The notes: a model not told the origin generated them from the sequence alone. A DNA stretch of 64,000 nt from Pseudobdellovibrionaceae bacterium (GCA_019637875.1 JAHBUW010000006.1:1-64000), one strand, 5' to 3'; counted from the first letter of the stretch, positions 6,377 to 15,870 are shown. A program made the numbers and translations.

Positions 6377-6400
6377 AATTGTACGAACGTACAATTTTTC
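6377..6400 (+). terminator. Intrinsic terminator between convergent blocks
   Basis: AATTGTACG and CGTACAATT (6377-6396) form a perfect stem with a tight loop, followed by a T-run to 6399. It ends the left + strand operon just before the 3' end of the convergent late operon. The 150 bases before it (6226-6376) show no supported gene. Confidence 0.75.
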
Positions 6401-6403
6401 TGG

Positions 6404-8758
6404 TCATAGCTCGTCCCAAGGCGACTTCGTGATGCCTTCACGGATGACAGGCGTCATAGGTGCGTAGACGCGGCCCATGGCGTTTGCTCCGGAGCGAATC
6501 GGGTCAGTCATCTTGATGCCATACTTCATGGCTTGCGGCGATGAAGCGACAGAACCTGCCATACCGCCGATGACCATGCCTGGGTATCCGCCAAACAGGA
6601 ATCCAAGCCCTGCGCCGGCACCACCGCCTGTAAGCGTCTTAGACGTCGATGTCGTGCCTTTCATGCTTCGGGGCATCCAAGACTTCGAGCCGAAGTGATC
6701 GGCAGCCTGAAGCATGCTCACGTCACCAGCAAAGTTCTCGCCTGTGCGGCTCCCGAGCTTCTCGAGCGCCTCGCGGAAGGCCATCTTACCCGACCCATCC
6801 ATGTTGTTGAACGCCGAGTACGCGGACTGCGTCTGCCCGTTGAGCGGACGGAGCGCGTCTTGGATGTCGGCAAGCTCTGCGTATTGAGTCTTAAGCTTCG
6901 GAGACACGCCAGCTGTTACGCGGTCTAATTCGCCTCCAATTGAGCGGTAAGCGTTCAGTGCTGAGTCAGCCATGGCTTTCTCAGACGACGTCGCCTGGGA
7001 CGCGTAGCGAGGGTTTACGCCGCCTGAGATCTTGCGCAGATCGCCGTAGTCTTTCAGCTGCTGCTGAAGCTTCCAGGCAAACGAAGGCTTCAAGCTGTCG
7101 GGGATGACGTTATCGCGGACAACCGTTCGATCAGGTATGATCGCCAAAGGAGCCGGAGCCTGCGGACGCGCCATCGGTGCAAACACCATTTCGGTCTGCC
7201 CGGTTGCGTTCATCGTGCGAGGCATCACAGCTTCACCATAGGTGCGAGGGACGAGTTCGGTGCCGACGATGTCACCCTGCTGTCCCATGTCGAACATCTC
7301 TTGTTTGAATGCTGCGGCAGCTTCGTTGTCCTGAGCTCGGATCGTCTTCGGCAGATCCGTCCGATTGATGATCTTTTGAATCTCGTTCGACTTGAACTGC
7401 CGCGGAAGCCCGGGCGTATCGAACATGAAGAGTTCTTGCTGATTGGCTTCATACGGTGCCGGCATCATCTGAGCCGCGTTTTGTCCGTTCAGTTCGACTG
7501 CTTCACGAACATTTCCTGTGCGCTGTAGATCGTCAACCATACCGGGCAGAATCGGCTGAGCGTATTCATCGCCAGCTTGACCGATAGCGGCCCGGTAGTC
7601 GGCGTCCTGCTTCATGAAGTTTGCTATGTTCTGCTGATACTCAGCGACAGCTTTGTTGTGTGCTGCGATCTCAGACTGTGGCGTACCCGGGATGACGATC
7701 TCTTGGCCTGATCGCTTGAGATCCTTGAACAGGCTCATATAGCTCTGCTCGGCTGCATCAACTGCGGCCTTGTTCTCGGGAGTCGGCATCTTACGGTAAA
7801 GAGCTTTGGCTTGAGCGATCTGTGTGCGGAAGGCCTGCTTCGCGCCTTTCAGATTTACATTCTCACCTGCTCCATCGATCGCGGTTGCAAGCTGCTGGCC
7901 GATGTCTTGCTTCTCTTTGTTGAGCGCACCTGTGACTCGGCTCACGAGATTGTCAGTGAAATCTGTCCGGCCACCCGACGCCAAAGCGTCAACCTGCTCG
8001 CGTGTTGCGGGATTCGTGTAGAGCTTCAGCGCATCGTCTGTGACGCCACCCATGCTAGACGCCAGCTTCGGGATGCCCTTGTTCCATGCCGCGCGAATGA
8101 GGCCCTGCGTCTCCCCGTTAGCGGCCATGCCTTTAAGCGGACCCGTACCAAACACCAAGGGGCCAGCCGCGCCAAACGCGCCGGACATAGCTACATCGCC
8201 ACCTGACACCTCTTGCGGGATGCCGAGCTTTTGTCCGATATACTGACGAAGGGCTTCATGCCCCGCCGAAGCCGCAGCAGAGCCAGCAGCCGCACCGGCA
8301 ATCCCTCCAGGGACAGCGCCGATCAGCGTAGGAGCGCCAGCTGCGGCCCCCGCAATTGCGCCGCCTACTGTGCCTAGTTGGCCCGCAACACCGCCTGTTA
8401 CGACGTCACCCATGTCCGTGATGTCTGAGAACTCAAACGACGACGGGTCAAGTTTCGTGTACTGCACCTCGCCCGGGCGGCGCGCGACGACCTCGCCTCC
8501 CATGAGAGCGATCTCAAGGCCCGGATACTCTTGCTGAAGATACTTCAATTGTGACTCAGGCGAGTTTGCGAAGTTCTTCGCAACCGTCCGGTCATACCAG
8601 CTGATGTCAGGATTTCGCTCGTCAAGGATTTGCGGAGGAAGCGAGCCGCCAGATGTGGGGCCAGAGTCATCAAACTGCGCGAAGAAGTCTTGTGTCGGAG
8701 CTTGGGGCGCTGAAGCTACGGTGTCTTCGTAGTCGCCCCAGTCGAAACCTTTAGCCAT
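6404..8758 (-). CDS. Large internal virion / ejection-type protein
   Basis: A 784-residue protein, the last gene of the late operon. After an acidic N-terminus (about 1-100), residues about 115-190 are very rich in Gly and Ala (G-A-I-A-G-A-A-A-G-A). The rest is helical with Gln/Ala coiled stretches, and a second Gly-rich segment lies near residue 720. Gly/Ala-rich hydrophobic segments in a long helical late protein are typical of virion proteins that enter the host envelope with the DNA, so an ejection role is inferred. It overlaps the upstream gene by one base. Confidence 0.6.
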   Translation of the reverse strand: MAKGFDWGDYEDTVASAPQAPTQDFFAQFDDSGPTSGGSLPPQILDERNPDISWYDRTVAKNFANSPESQLKYLQQEYPGLEIALMGGEVVARRPGEVQYTKLDPSSFEFSDITDMGDVVTGGVAGQLGTVGGAIAGAAAGAPTLIGAVPGGIAGAAAGSAAASAGHEALRQYIGQKLGIPQEVSGGDVAMSGAFGAAGPLVFGTGPLKGMAANGETQGLIRAAWNKGIPKLASSMGGVTDDALKLYTNPATREQVDALASGGRTDFTDNLVSRVTGALNKEKQDIGQQLATAIDGAGENVNLKGAKQAFRTQIAQAKALYRKMPTPENKAAVDAAEQSYMSLFKDLKRSGQEIVIPGTPQSEIAAHNKAVAEYQQNIANFMKQDADYRAAIGQAGDEYAQPILPGMVDDLQRTGNVREAVELNGQNAAQMMPAPYEANQQELFMFDTPGLPRQFKSNEIQKIINRTDLPKTIRAQDNEAAAAFKQEMFDMGQQGDIVGTELVPRTYGEAVMPRTMNATGQTEMVFAPMARPQAPAPLAIIPDRTVVRDNVIPDSLKPSFAWKLQQQLKDYGDLRKISGGVNPRYASQATSSEKAMADSALNAYRSIGGELDRVTAGVSPKLKTQYAELADIQDALRPLNGQTQSAYSAFNNMDGSGKMAFREALEKLGSRTGENFAGDVSMLQAADHFGSKSWMPRSMKGTTSTSKTLTGGGAGAGLGFLFGGYPGMVIGGMAGSVASSPQAMKYGIKMTDPIRSGANAMGRVYAPMTPVIREGITKSPWDEL

Positions 8759-9873
8759 TACGGAACCTGCTTTCCACCCGCCTTCAGGGCGTCTTGGAGA
8801 CGACCACGGGGAATAAGTTTAATCTGGCCATTCGGCGCCTGAACACGAACCATCTCGGTTTGTTGAAGGGCTCTCTCGGCAACCTTCCCGGTTGTGGGGC
8901 TCACGTAAGGAATCTGATCAAAGGCACTCGCTCCTTCCGCTTTGAAGTTCTGAAAGACCTGGGCGCGGTTCGCAGCCTTCTGCGCGATGACCTCAGGGCT
9001 ATCTCCAGGTTGCGGCAAATACTGCTGGCGAGCATTCGCGAATTCACCATCGGAGATCGCGGCGCCTGATTCACGACGAAGAGTCGCATTGATGAAGTTC
9101 CGGACGGATTGGTCATAGGTGCGGTACTGCGGCGTTTGCACTTCCCCGGGAAGAAAAGCCCTTGCCTGATCCGCACGCGAAGGTCCGAAGTAGCCGTTGT
9201 TTGCCAATCCTTGCAGAACTTCATCAGTCTGCTGGAGACGCCTTGCAAACCCTGCGGCTTTCCAGGCTTCGCCTGAAACATTCGGAGGCTTTGCGCTCTT
9301 ACCCGCTGCGATTTCTGCTGCAAGGTCTGCGCGACGTCCGGTGATCTGCGTGAGCATCTCGAGGTTATCCATGCGGCGATCCGCCTGAGCATCAGACGAG
9401 AACATCTTGGCGAGCGCCAAACGGTCATTCGCGGAAGCTTCGTCAGCTTTGATCGCTTGAACCATGAGGCCTTGTTTCAGCTTCTCTTTGTTGAGGTTTG
9501 GATCTTCATAGCTCTTTGCAAACTGCGTCCCGTTCCAGCTGTCAGCCAGCGCAAGAAGCGGCTTTAAGTTCACATCGGAAAATGTCTGCGGACCTGCTGG
9601 CGCGTTTGCTTTATCCCACAGAGCTTGAGCCTGCTGATCACGACGGCTAATCGACTCTTGGATGAGATCAATCAGGGTCTGCGGCTTTTCAGCTTCAACG
9701 GGAGGAGTCGGCGCCATAGCGGGCGTGCGCATACGAACCTTCGCAGTGACGGACTGCGGAGCTTTCACGGGTGCCATCACCTGATCCAGCAAAGGCCCGC
9801 GGCCCTGCATTTCTTCAGGCATCGGAGCACCGATTTCAGGCAGAAGTGTCCAAGGGTTAATTTGCTGGGCCAT
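8758..9873 (-). CDS. Internal virion structural protein
   Basis: A 371-residue protein with a Pro-rich N-terminal third and a conserved-looking segment near residues 255-300: F-I-N-A-T-L-R-R-E-S-G-A-A-I-S-D-G-E-F then Y-L-P-Q-P-G-D-S-P-E-V-I. I recall this segment from late proteins of short-tailed and other phages, next to the genes for internal or ejection proteins. Role inferred from that and from its place between 10.2-kb and 8.7-kb late genes. Confidence 0.6.
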   Translation of the reverse strand: MAQQINPWTLLPEIGAPMPEEMQGRGPLLDQVMAPVKAPQSVTAKVRMRTPAMAPTPPVEAEKPQTLIDLIQESISRRDQQAQALWDKANAPAGPQTFSDVNLKPLLALADSWNGTQFAKSYEDPNLNKEKLKQGLMVQAIKADEASANDRLALAKMFSSDAQADRRMDNLEMLTQITGRRADLAAEIAAGKSAKPPNVSGEAWKAAGFARRLQQTDEVLQGLANNGYFGPSRADQARAFLPGEVQTPQYRTYDQSVRNFINATLRRESGAAISDGEFANARQQYLPQPGDSPEVIAQKAANRAQVFQNFKAEGASAFDQIPYVSPTTGKVAERALQQTEMVRVQAPNGQIKLIPRGRLQDALKAGGKQVP

Positions 9874-9882
9874 TGTAGCTCC

Positions 9883-10218
9883 TTAAGTATTCATTCCGCG
9901 CGAGTGATATGCATTGATGCCGGACGCCTGGCTCGGCTGATTCATCTCGGCCTCGAGTGCCGCCCAAGGATCAGTAGGCTTTGCACCCAAACTTCCAAGG
10001 CTCTGCCCGAAAGCTGCACCTTGGAGGCCTCCGCCGATTGCCGATGTGAGCGGATCTGCGTATTGGTTGTTGATCTGGCCTTGGCCTAGACCCGACCATG
10101 CCGAGTAGCGCGTCTGCTCTGCTGCGGCTTGGTTTGCCTTCTGCATCTGATCGTTTTTGTTTTGAGCGTTTTTGTAAGACGCTAGTGCGGAAACTCCGCC
10201 AAGAATCAAAGGTAACAT
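9883..10218 (-). CDS. Small late virion-associated protein
   Basis: A 111-residue protein starting at ATG 10218 behind AAGGAGACATGG. A short hydrophobic start (L-P-L-I-L-G-G-V-S-A-L-A-S-Y) is followed by a Gln/Asn/Ala-rich body. Proteins of this composition beside internal virion genes are common in short-tailed phages. No enzymatic motif. Confidence 0.5.
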   Translation of the reverse strand: MLPLILGGVSALASYKNAQNKNDQMQKANQAAAEQTRYSAWSGLGQGQINNQYADPLTSAIGGGLQGAAFGQSLGSLGAKPTDPWAALEAEMNQPSQASGINAYHSRGMNT

Positions 10219-10228
10219 CCATGTCTCC

Positions 10229-10639
10229 TTAGAAGTCGATTTTATGTTCGAGCAGAATCTTCCCGTCATAAACGCGAAGTCCTGAGATCACCCAGCCTTC
10301 GTTCATCGCGAACTTGAGCATGGGAGTGTTTGTGTTTTCGATGAGAGTGCCGGCGCGTCTATAGCCATCACGAATGAAGCGCATAATCATGCGGTAAGCT
10401 CGAAGCGCGGCAGTCGTTCCCTTCGTTCCAGGGAAAGCGCCTCCGTACTGGAAATAGGCTGTCTCCGAATCAAGCTCCTTGATCGTCGCGTAACCAGCCG
10501 GCTTTCCTTCTTCAGTCTCGACAACGAGAGCAAAGCTGATGCGCTCCATCGCGGTCGGACGACGCTCATCAAAGACGACAAGATGTGCCGCTTCAGAGAA
10601 TTTCGCCCATTCCTGCGGAAGAAGAACGCGGAGCTTCAC
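10229..10639 (-). CDS. GNAT-like acetyltransferase family protein in the late operon
   Basis: A 136-residue protein. The layout fits a small GNAT fold: a strand near 36-42 (F-A-L-V-V-E-T), G-x-P-A-G-Y-A-T-I-K, a helix-leading G-T-K-G-T-T-A-A-L-R-A-Y-R in the position of the acetyl-CoA pyrophosphate loop, and a final N-x-P-M-L-K-F-A-M-N-E-G-W segment typical of the C-terminal helix. Related proteins lie in tail modules of several phages with unknown substrate. Confidence 0.55.
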   Translation of the reverse strand: MKLRVLLPQEWAKFSEAAHLVVFDERRPTAMERISFALVVETEEGKPAGYATIKELDSETAYFQYGGAFPGTKGTTAALRAYRMIMRFIRDGYRRAGTLIENTNTPMLKFAMNEGWVISGLRVYDGKILLEHKIDF

Positions 10640-11526
10640 TACTTTTTACCACCAGACGAGGCGCGAGCTTGAGCATCTGCGGTCTTTCCAGCCGACCACT
10701 CCTGCATCGCTTTGCCGTAAGCATCGGCGTTATAGGCGTTGTAGCCGCCTACGTCCTTCAACTTGTTTCCGATGTCGTACTGCTGCGCCTGAGCGTTGAA
10801 CGAACGCTGGTTCTGTTGGAAGTTAGCGTTTGCCATGTCCATGCCAGGCAGCTGCATGAGCATGTTGTCTTTCGACTTCTGATCTTCCATCAGGATGTTT
10901 GAGCGATTCAACAGCCCCTGATTCAGAACGCCCTGCTGGTTAGCAGCCGTGTTGCGCGCACCTTGCATCGCAAGACGCTCACGCTGCCCTGCCGACAAAC
11001 CGCCGCGGGAACGCATCTGGTTATAGGCCGTTGTCTGCGCTTGTGCGCCTGAGCGGTTTGCCGAATCCATGGCGTTTTGCTGTTCAAGGCCTTGTTTTTC
11101 GAGGGCGAGATTCGCCCACGCAGACGGTCCCGTCGAGAGTGCGCGCTCTTTGATGGCGTTGTAGCCGTCCTGGTTGACCTGGATGTCGGGACCGATCTTG
11201 TCAGCGATCGAGAAGTTTGAGTTCAGGTTCCCGTTCTTATCCATGATCGACAGGTAGTCGTTACGGATGGGTCGGCCCTGATCGTCGTACTTCACATCAG
11301 CTGAGATGGCGTTTGTTCCGCCCATGGCAGGTTGTGCCTGAGCTTTGACAGCTGCGGCATCGGCAGCTTTTTTCTCTTCCTGCTGCTTAAACGATTCCCC
11401 ATACTCCTTAGCGAACGCCGGGTTTTTCATGTTCTGATTCCAGAGATTCTGGATCACATGTTCAGGCTGATTCATGTAAATCGGATGTGTGCGGACCTTC
11501 TTAGCCCATGCTTGATCGTAAGCCAT
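10639..11526 (-). CDS. Late structural protein, Gln/Asn-rich
   Basis: A 295-residue protein, overlapping both neighbours by a base or so. Long helical, Gln/Ala/Asn-rich regions (A-N-F-Q-Q-N-Q-R-S-F-N-A-Q-A-Q-Q) and an R-S-R-G-G-L-S-A-G-Q-R-E-R-L-A segment. Composition and place between adaptor and ejection-type proteins suggest a virion component. No catalytic motif. Confidence 0.55.
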   Translation of the reverse strand: MAYDQAWAKKVRTHPIYMNQPEHVIQNLWNQNMKNPAFAKEYGESFKQQEEKKAADAAAVKAQAQPAMGGTNAISADVKYDDQGRPIRNDYLSIMDKNGNLNSNFSIADKIGPDIQVNQDGYNAIKERALSTGPSAWANLALEKQGLEQQNAMDSANRSGAQAQTTAYNQMRSRGGLSAGQRERLAMQGARNTAANQQGVLNQGLLNRSNILMEDQKSKDNMLMQLPGMDMANANFQQNQRSFNAQAQQYDIGNKLKDVGGYNAYNADAYGKAMQEWSAGKTADAQARASSGGKK

Positions 11527-12197
11527 TAGTTACACTCCTCATAAAAGCTCATGTCGGGCTGGGCGAAGTTGTCATCGTCCGGCACTCGGTTCATCAGGTC
11601 AGCCTCAAGCAGCGTCTGCTCTTCTTTGAGCGCTGCTGATGGTTGAGCATCAGGGGTTCCGCGTTCTTTGTTGAGGCACGCGTCTTTTGCGAACTGGACG
11701 ACGTAGTCGTAGGCTTCAGGCACATCGAGAACGTCGCTATTCGCTTCAAGGCTTGCAGCAGTTCTTAGAAACCATATCGTAACGACAGGGCCTGCCTGCG
11801 AAGGCGTCGGATAGAAGGTGATCTTGGGTTCCGCACCCGTTGTGACAATGAGGTACTTCAGGTCTCGGTCAGACTGAAACGTGTTCATCACCGAAGCTGT
11901 GTTCTCGAGGTTCTTCACCCGAGTGATGACATAAGACTCAGAGCCGTCATCCCAGAGAAGCTTCCGCACTTTATGCGCATAAATCCCAGCGGGGAGCGAA
12001 TACTCAGCGGTTCCACCGACGAGAGTGATCGTGGCTTTCGCGAGGAAGTAGTCCTCATTGAGACCCAGCGCGATCTTTTGGGCGGACTTCACGCCTCTAC
12101 GGATGTGTCTGTCGATTTCATCGTTGTCGATGAAGTCTTCGTCTTCGAGATCGAGGTCATCCTTTACCGCGTCTCTGATTTCAGAAAGTGTCGCCAT
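11526..12197 (-). CDS. Head-tail adaptor (tail tubular A / gp4-like)
   Basis: A 223-residue protein. A helical N-terminus (S-E-I-R-D-A-V-K-D-D-L-D-L, I-D-R-H-I-R-R-G-V-K-S-A-Q-K-I) and a beta-rich middle (A-E-Y-S-L-P-A-G-I-Y-A-H-K-V-R-K-L) match the layout of adaptor proteins that dock on the portal in short-tailed phages. It lies directly downstream of the nozzle candidate. Assigned by layout and position. Confidence 0.6.
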   Translation of the reverse strand: MATLSEIRDAVKDDLDLEDEDFIDNDEIDRHIRRGVKSAQKIALGLNEDYFLAKATITLVGGTAEYSLPAGIYAHKVRKLLWDDGSESYVITRVKNLENTASVMNTFQSDRDLKYLIVTTGAEPKITFYPTPSQAGPVVTIWFLRTAASLEANSDVLDVPEAYDYVVQFAKDACLNKERGTPDAQPSAALKEEQTLLEADLMNRVPDDDNFAQPDMSFYEECN

Positions 12198-12502
12198 TAT
12201 TTTGCCTTTCCTAGCAAAAAGCGAAAGCGCGTCTCCGAAGATGCCGTCACCGTGAACTTGAAGACTTGGTCACTGAAAGCGGAGTGATCAAAAGTGATCG
12301 TTCCGCCTGACTGATGGATCAAAATCACATCGATCGGTTTGAATTTCAGACCATGCGCTTTCGTGTACGTGCCGATGCCGAGAGCTAAATCGAACAACTG
12401 CCATTGGCCGTTTGTGATCGGGTTTCCATCGAGCGCATCGCCGATGGCGACGAAGTTCTCTTTGGCCGGAGACAGAATCCCGAGGAGATTCAGTTTGAGC
12501 AT
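12197..12502 (-). CDS. Small late protein between nozzle and adaptor
   Basis: A 101-residue protein. The ATG at 12502 shares its A with the nozzle stop (TGATG). Predicted mostly beta (F-K-P-I-D-V-I-L-I-H-Q-S-G-G-T-I-T-F). Possibly a minor tail protein; no family recognised. Confidence 0.5.
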   Translation of the reverse strand: MLKLNLLGILSPAKENFVAIGDALDGNPITNGQWQLFDLALGIGTYTKAHGLKFKPIDVILIHQSGGTITFDHSAFSDQVFKFTVTASSETRFRFLLGKAK

Positions 12503-14736
12503 CAAGACGCCTTGTAGGGAGTTTGCGAAGGCCCGATGGGCTCGTAAATCATCGAGAAACTGAGGAGTCGAACCGCTTCATCAATCCGGTAGCCGATGAC
12601 TTTGAAGTCGAATTGGCCCGAGGGAAGTGTGCTCGCCAGGTCTTCCACGGTTAAAACCGTGTTCGTTCTACCGATGATTCTATATCGGGACTGAAACGAG
12701 TCTGAAGAGATCGTCACAAAATAGTCCAGTGCGTTAACGGCCCAGTTCACTCCGGGGTTCACGATCGTCACGGTTTTTGCCACGGAATCAAACGTGGCCT
12801 GCCCCATCGTCTTTGTTTCCTCGATGGTCGTGAGTGAATTCCTGAGTCTGATTTGTTTGTAGCTGCACCGGATGGATTGCTTCGGGAATCTGCGGTTAGC
12901 AGACACGATCGGAACAAACGCCCAGCGAATCGACGAGTCCCCCCAGAGAACGTCGGTATCCCCCCATATCAGAGGAGTGCCGGCGCGGATCTCGGCCATC
13001 TCTCGCCAAACCGCGGTCTTGTCGTTTTGCGAGAAGGGCATCATCGTGACCTTGCCTACAGCGTCGGCGTAGACAATGAGGCGCGTGACCCACTTCCGAC
13101 TGCGGACGAGGCCGAAATCGGTCGCAAACGACTTATAGTCGTAGATCACGGGAATCCTGATCCATTCGCTGACCGGCGCGTCCAAGTCGACCTTGAGGTC
13201 ATTTACGAGCTCAGGTGAGTGCTTCAGAAGAACACCCGTAGACTCCCCCCGAATCAGTTCGTTTGTGTCCTCGTCGTAGAGAAGGGATGCTGGGTTGAAC
13301 ACACTCGCCCACTCCCCGCCGTTCCAACGAGTGAAGGGCAAATTGGGACTGATCCCGAAGTAGAGATGCGCAACAAAGATGCAGTCATTGTCTGCCTTCT
13401 CAAAGTCAGATGTCGCAGACCACAAAACGCGCTTGTTGAAGGGGTCGTAGGTCCCGTAGATGCGCTTGGCCTGCTCAGCCGTGGTGACGAGAGAAAGGTA
13501 GGTCTTCGGAATATCTTCCGAGATCCGAACAACCCTGTAGCCGTCCGTGAAGTAGTACCCATCCCGCGCGGCGAAGAACAAACCATCCTGCGTTTGAACA
13601 ATCGACTTGTGACTGACACAGCCCACCGTTCTCGAGATCTCTACCGGCGTGATGCCACCAGCACCCGTCGAATCGTAGATCCCCTGGAGCCGGTATGTCC
13701 GCTTTTCGGTGAAGACGACCGGAAACTGGCCAGCAACACCGCCTCCGGTCAGATCACCGTCAACCGTCGCCGAGTTCCCGCCCGGAGCCGCATAAGGCTG
13801 GTCAGGGTTCGCCTGGACGATCATGTTCGGATAGGTGTCGCCGAAAGCGTCCTTCACGTTCAGGAAGAACAGAACGCCGTCATTCTGAAGCAAGAACTTG
13901 CACTCAGGCGGCATGTCGTAGTCGAGCTCATCCGAATCCGTGTAGATGACCTCGTTGAGTTGAAGATCGATGTCAGACACCGAGTCGGAGAACGTGGTCG
14001 TTCCGTTCGTAACCTCGCCCACTTTGTAGTAAGTAGCGCCCGTATTCGCCGTTCGGTAGATCTCAATCTTCACAGTCGCGGTATCGAAATGCGTGTTCCC
14101 GCTGTTTACGAGAACAGGTAGTGCGCCGATACTGTTCGGCAGAGCGCCGAAGTAGCTCTTAATCGTGGAAACCGCCGAGCGCTGCGTGAACTCGACGCCG
14201 TTGATTGAGTACGTCTGAGAGCGTACGAACACGTAGTTTCGCGAATGTCCTGTGCCCGCAGACATCGTGACCAACGCAGCTTCTGCGTTTGTAATCCTTG
14301 GAAGGCCAAGGGTCCGAAGCGATACGGTAGAACCATCTTTATAGAGAAACGCTGGCTTTCGCCTCGCATCGTTCGTCATGAAGAGATGGTTATTCCACTC
14401 AGCATAAGAGTTCTGGTTGAACGCAAGAACCCCTGAACCGTAAAGGCTCACGCTCGCAGGCCCTTGGATCTCAGTCTCGACACCCGACCCCACAGAGAAG
14501 AGTTTGTTCGCGCTCTGGAAGTACCGCGTGCCCTTGAACTTCACAATCGAGTCCGCTCGAGCTTCCGTCGAAAGCCGAGGCACATCCGGGTCCATCACAC
14601 CAGAACCTTGACGCGACTCAAGCCTGCGATCGTTCGTGATCACGAAGTTGTCGGCAGCCTCAAACTTGTTCAAAGGCGCGGTGACGAAGTTGTCCGTCAT
14701 GCCGCCTGAGAAATCGGCGACATCCAAATTACCCAT
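12502..14736 (-). CDS. Tail nozzle-type protein (tubular B-like)
   Basis: A 744-residue beta-rich protein. It opens D-F-S-G-G-M-T-D-N-F, a start typical of nozzle or tubular tail proteins, with N-x-L-E-x-R-x-G-S-G motif-like residues around 35-47 and repeated strand patterns to the end. Its length and location next to the adaptor gene fit the tail knob of a short-tailed phage. It overlaps the next upstream small gene by 8 nt. Confidence 0.65.
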   Translation of the reverse strand: MGNLDVADFSGGMTDNFVTAPLNKFEAADNFVITNDRRLESRQGSGVMDPDVPRLSTEARADSIVKFKGTRYFQSANKLFSVGSGVETEIQGPASVSLYGSGVLAFNQNSYAEWNNHLFMTNDARRKPAFLYKDGSTVSLRTLGLPRITNAEAALVTMSAGTGHSRNYVFVRSQTYSINGVEFTQRSAVSTIKSYFGALPNSIGALPVLVNSGNTHFDTATVKIEIYRTANTGATYYKVGEVTNGTTTFSDSVSDIDLQLNEVIYTDSDELDYDMPPECKFLLQNDGVLFFLNVKDAFGDTYPNMIVQANPDQPYAAPGGNSATVDGDLTGGGVAGQFPVVFTEKRTYRLQGIYDSTGAGGITPVEISRTVGCVSHKSIVQTQDGLFFAARDGYYFTDGYRVVRISEDIPKTYLSLVTTAEQAKRIYGTYDPFNKRVLWSATSDFEKADNDCIFVAHLYFGISPNLPFTRWNGGEWASVFNPASLLYDEDTNELIRGESTGVLLKHSPELVNDLKVDLDAPVSEWIRIPVIYDYKSFATDFGLVRSRKWVTRLIVYADAVGKVTMMPFSQNDKTAVWREMAEIRAGTPLIWGDTDVLWGDSSIRWAFVPIVSANRRFPKQSIRCSYKQIRLRNSLTTIEETKTMGQATFDSVAKTVTIVNPGVNWAVNALDYFVTISSDSFQSRYRIIGRTNTVLTVEDLASTLPSGQFDFKVIGYRIDEAVRLLSFSMIYEPIGPSQTPYKAS

Positions 14737-15118
14737 AGACCGCTTTCAAGGCGACAGAGTTGTCGTTGATGAAGATGTCGAAGGTGGTGGAAGAAGCTTT
14801 GCGAATCGTCGGATGGACTTCAAATCCATCCTCTCCGCCGCCGTTCACGAAGAACTTCATTTGCACATTGGCGAGCGTGTGCCCCGCGGGAACGGTGATC
14901 GTCTGCTTGTAGGTTCCGGGCTCACCAGAAACCGCTACCCACGACACCTGTGCGATATCCTGAACGGTTTTGTCCAGGTCCCCAGGTGAGATCTTCTCCG
15001 AGTTCACGCCGTCATGGTTGTGGTCATTCTGTAACTGCGCGTTGTCTTCGAGATCGTTCCAGAAGTCGCGGTCGCCGGTTTCAGGCTTCTTTACGCCTTT
15101 AGAGAGAGTGATGCTCAT
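14729..15118 (-). CDS. Small tail-associated protein
   Basis: A 129-residue protein with a helical N-terminus containing D-F-W-N-D-L-E-D-N and N-D-H-N-H-D-G-V-N-S, a stretch reminiscent of the N-terminal region of tail-fibre and tail-attachment proteins, then a beta-rich C-terminal domain. Probably a minor tail or short fibre protein; inferred from neighbours. Confidence 0.5.
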   Translation of the reverse strand: MSITLSKGVKKPETGDRDFWNDLEDNAQLQNDHNHDGVNSEKISPGDLDKTVQDIAQVSWVAVSGEPGTYKQTITVPAGHTLANVQMKFFVNGGGEDGFEVHPTIRKASSTTFDIFINDNSVALKAVYG

Positions 15119-15399
15119 CGAGCGGCCTCACATTGTTTTAGCCGGTCAGCCTGCCGGCGTGCCCAGGAGTTGTAGTTCGCAATCTCTTTCGCTGAAAAAC
15201 AGTAGTGCCCATCGAGCTTCTCAAGCCCTGTCGTCCAGCCGCGCTTCGAGAACTCGAAGTTTTCTCGGTCAGTGAGTTCATAGGTGTGGAAACGGTTTCG
15301 AGCGTGATCGATAAGCTTCGGATGAAGATCCGGAGCAGAGTCACAGCCAGAAAGGCTAGCGGCCATTAAGAACATCGAGACCAGAGTCAGCGATTTCAT
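15115..15399 (-). CDS. Small lipoprotein, outer-membrane spanin candidate
   Basis: A 94-residue protein starting at ATG 15399, six bases after AAGGTG. Signal peptide M-K-S-L-T-L-V-S-M-F-L-M-A-A-S-L-S-G-C with lipobox L-S-G-C. Its 5' end overlaps the upstream membrane protein gene out of frame by about 40 nt, as o-spanin genes often do. The mature part is short and charged with one further Cys pair. The spanin role is inferred only from architecture and overlap. Confidence 0.5.
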   Translation of the reverse strand: MKSLTLVSMFLMAASLSGCDSAPDLHPKLIDHARNRFHTYELTDRENFEFSKRGWTTGLEKLDGHYCFSAKEIANYNSWARRQADRLKQCEAAR

Positions 15400-15586
15400 C
15401 GTCATCACCTTTTTTGAGAGCATCCTCGAGCTTGGAGGCGTTCTCTTGAGCCTTTTTGTCGTCAGCTTTTTTGCGCTTGTGCGTTTGGTACGCAGAGATC
15501 GCCTGTGTGATCAGGGAGATGGCTGACGAAACCGCATTCCAGATCTTGATCAGATTCATGGGATTCAGAAACGACAGCCACCCCAT
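15356..15586 (-). CDS. Small membrane-anchored protein, inner spanin or lysis candidate
   Basis: A 76-residue protein with an N-terminal hydrophobic segment (about 4-33) and a charged, coiled-coil-like tail (H-K-R-K-K-A-D-D-K-K-A-Q-E-N). The pairing with an overlapping lipoprotein gene downstream fits an i-spanin/o-spanin pair, though it is short for an i-spanin. It could instead be a holin-type protein. Confidence 0.45.
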   Translation of the reverse strand: MGWLSFLNPMNLIKIWNAVSSAISLITQAISAYQTHKRKKADDKKAQENASKLEDALKKGDDDEIADSGLDVLNGR

Positions 15587-15587
15587 A

Positions 15588-15860
15588 CTAGGCCGCCTTC
15601 ACGCGAGCAGCGATGGCGAGAACCAATCCCAGAAGCTCTTGTGCTTCTTCAGCCGAGAGATCTTTCACTTCAGCGGGGATTTCGTTAGTGCCTTGAACAG
15701 CCGCGGTCAGAACGGACGCATCCTGCACAAGTCCGATCACGACCGGAAGATCAGCAAGGTTCACCTTGCCATCGGCCATGATCTTTTTTCCTGCAACGCC
15801 CAAGAGCGCGAGCCCTTCCAAGAGTTCTTTCAGTTCCTTGATCCCTTTTGCTTCAGCCAT
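15588..15860 (-). CDS. Helical late phage protein
   Basis: A 90-residue Ala/Leu-rich helical protein without a clear membrane span (interrupted by charged and acidic residues such as K-K-I-M-A-D-G-K-V-N-L-A-D-L-P). The ribosome site GAGGCCAGG precedes it. It sits among lysis candidates. Function unknown. Confidence 0.5.
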   Translation of the reverse strand: MAEAKGIKELKELLEGLALLGVAGKKIMADGKVNLADLPVVIGLVQDASVLTAAVQGTNEIPAEVKDLSAEEAQELLGLVLAIAARVKAA

Positions 15861-15870
15861 CCTGGCCTCC

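Noticed and set aside
13219-14121. 300-residue + strand frame opposite the nozzle gene
   Set aside because: Arg/Val-rich antisense shadow of a long structural gene in GC-rich codons; no start signal.
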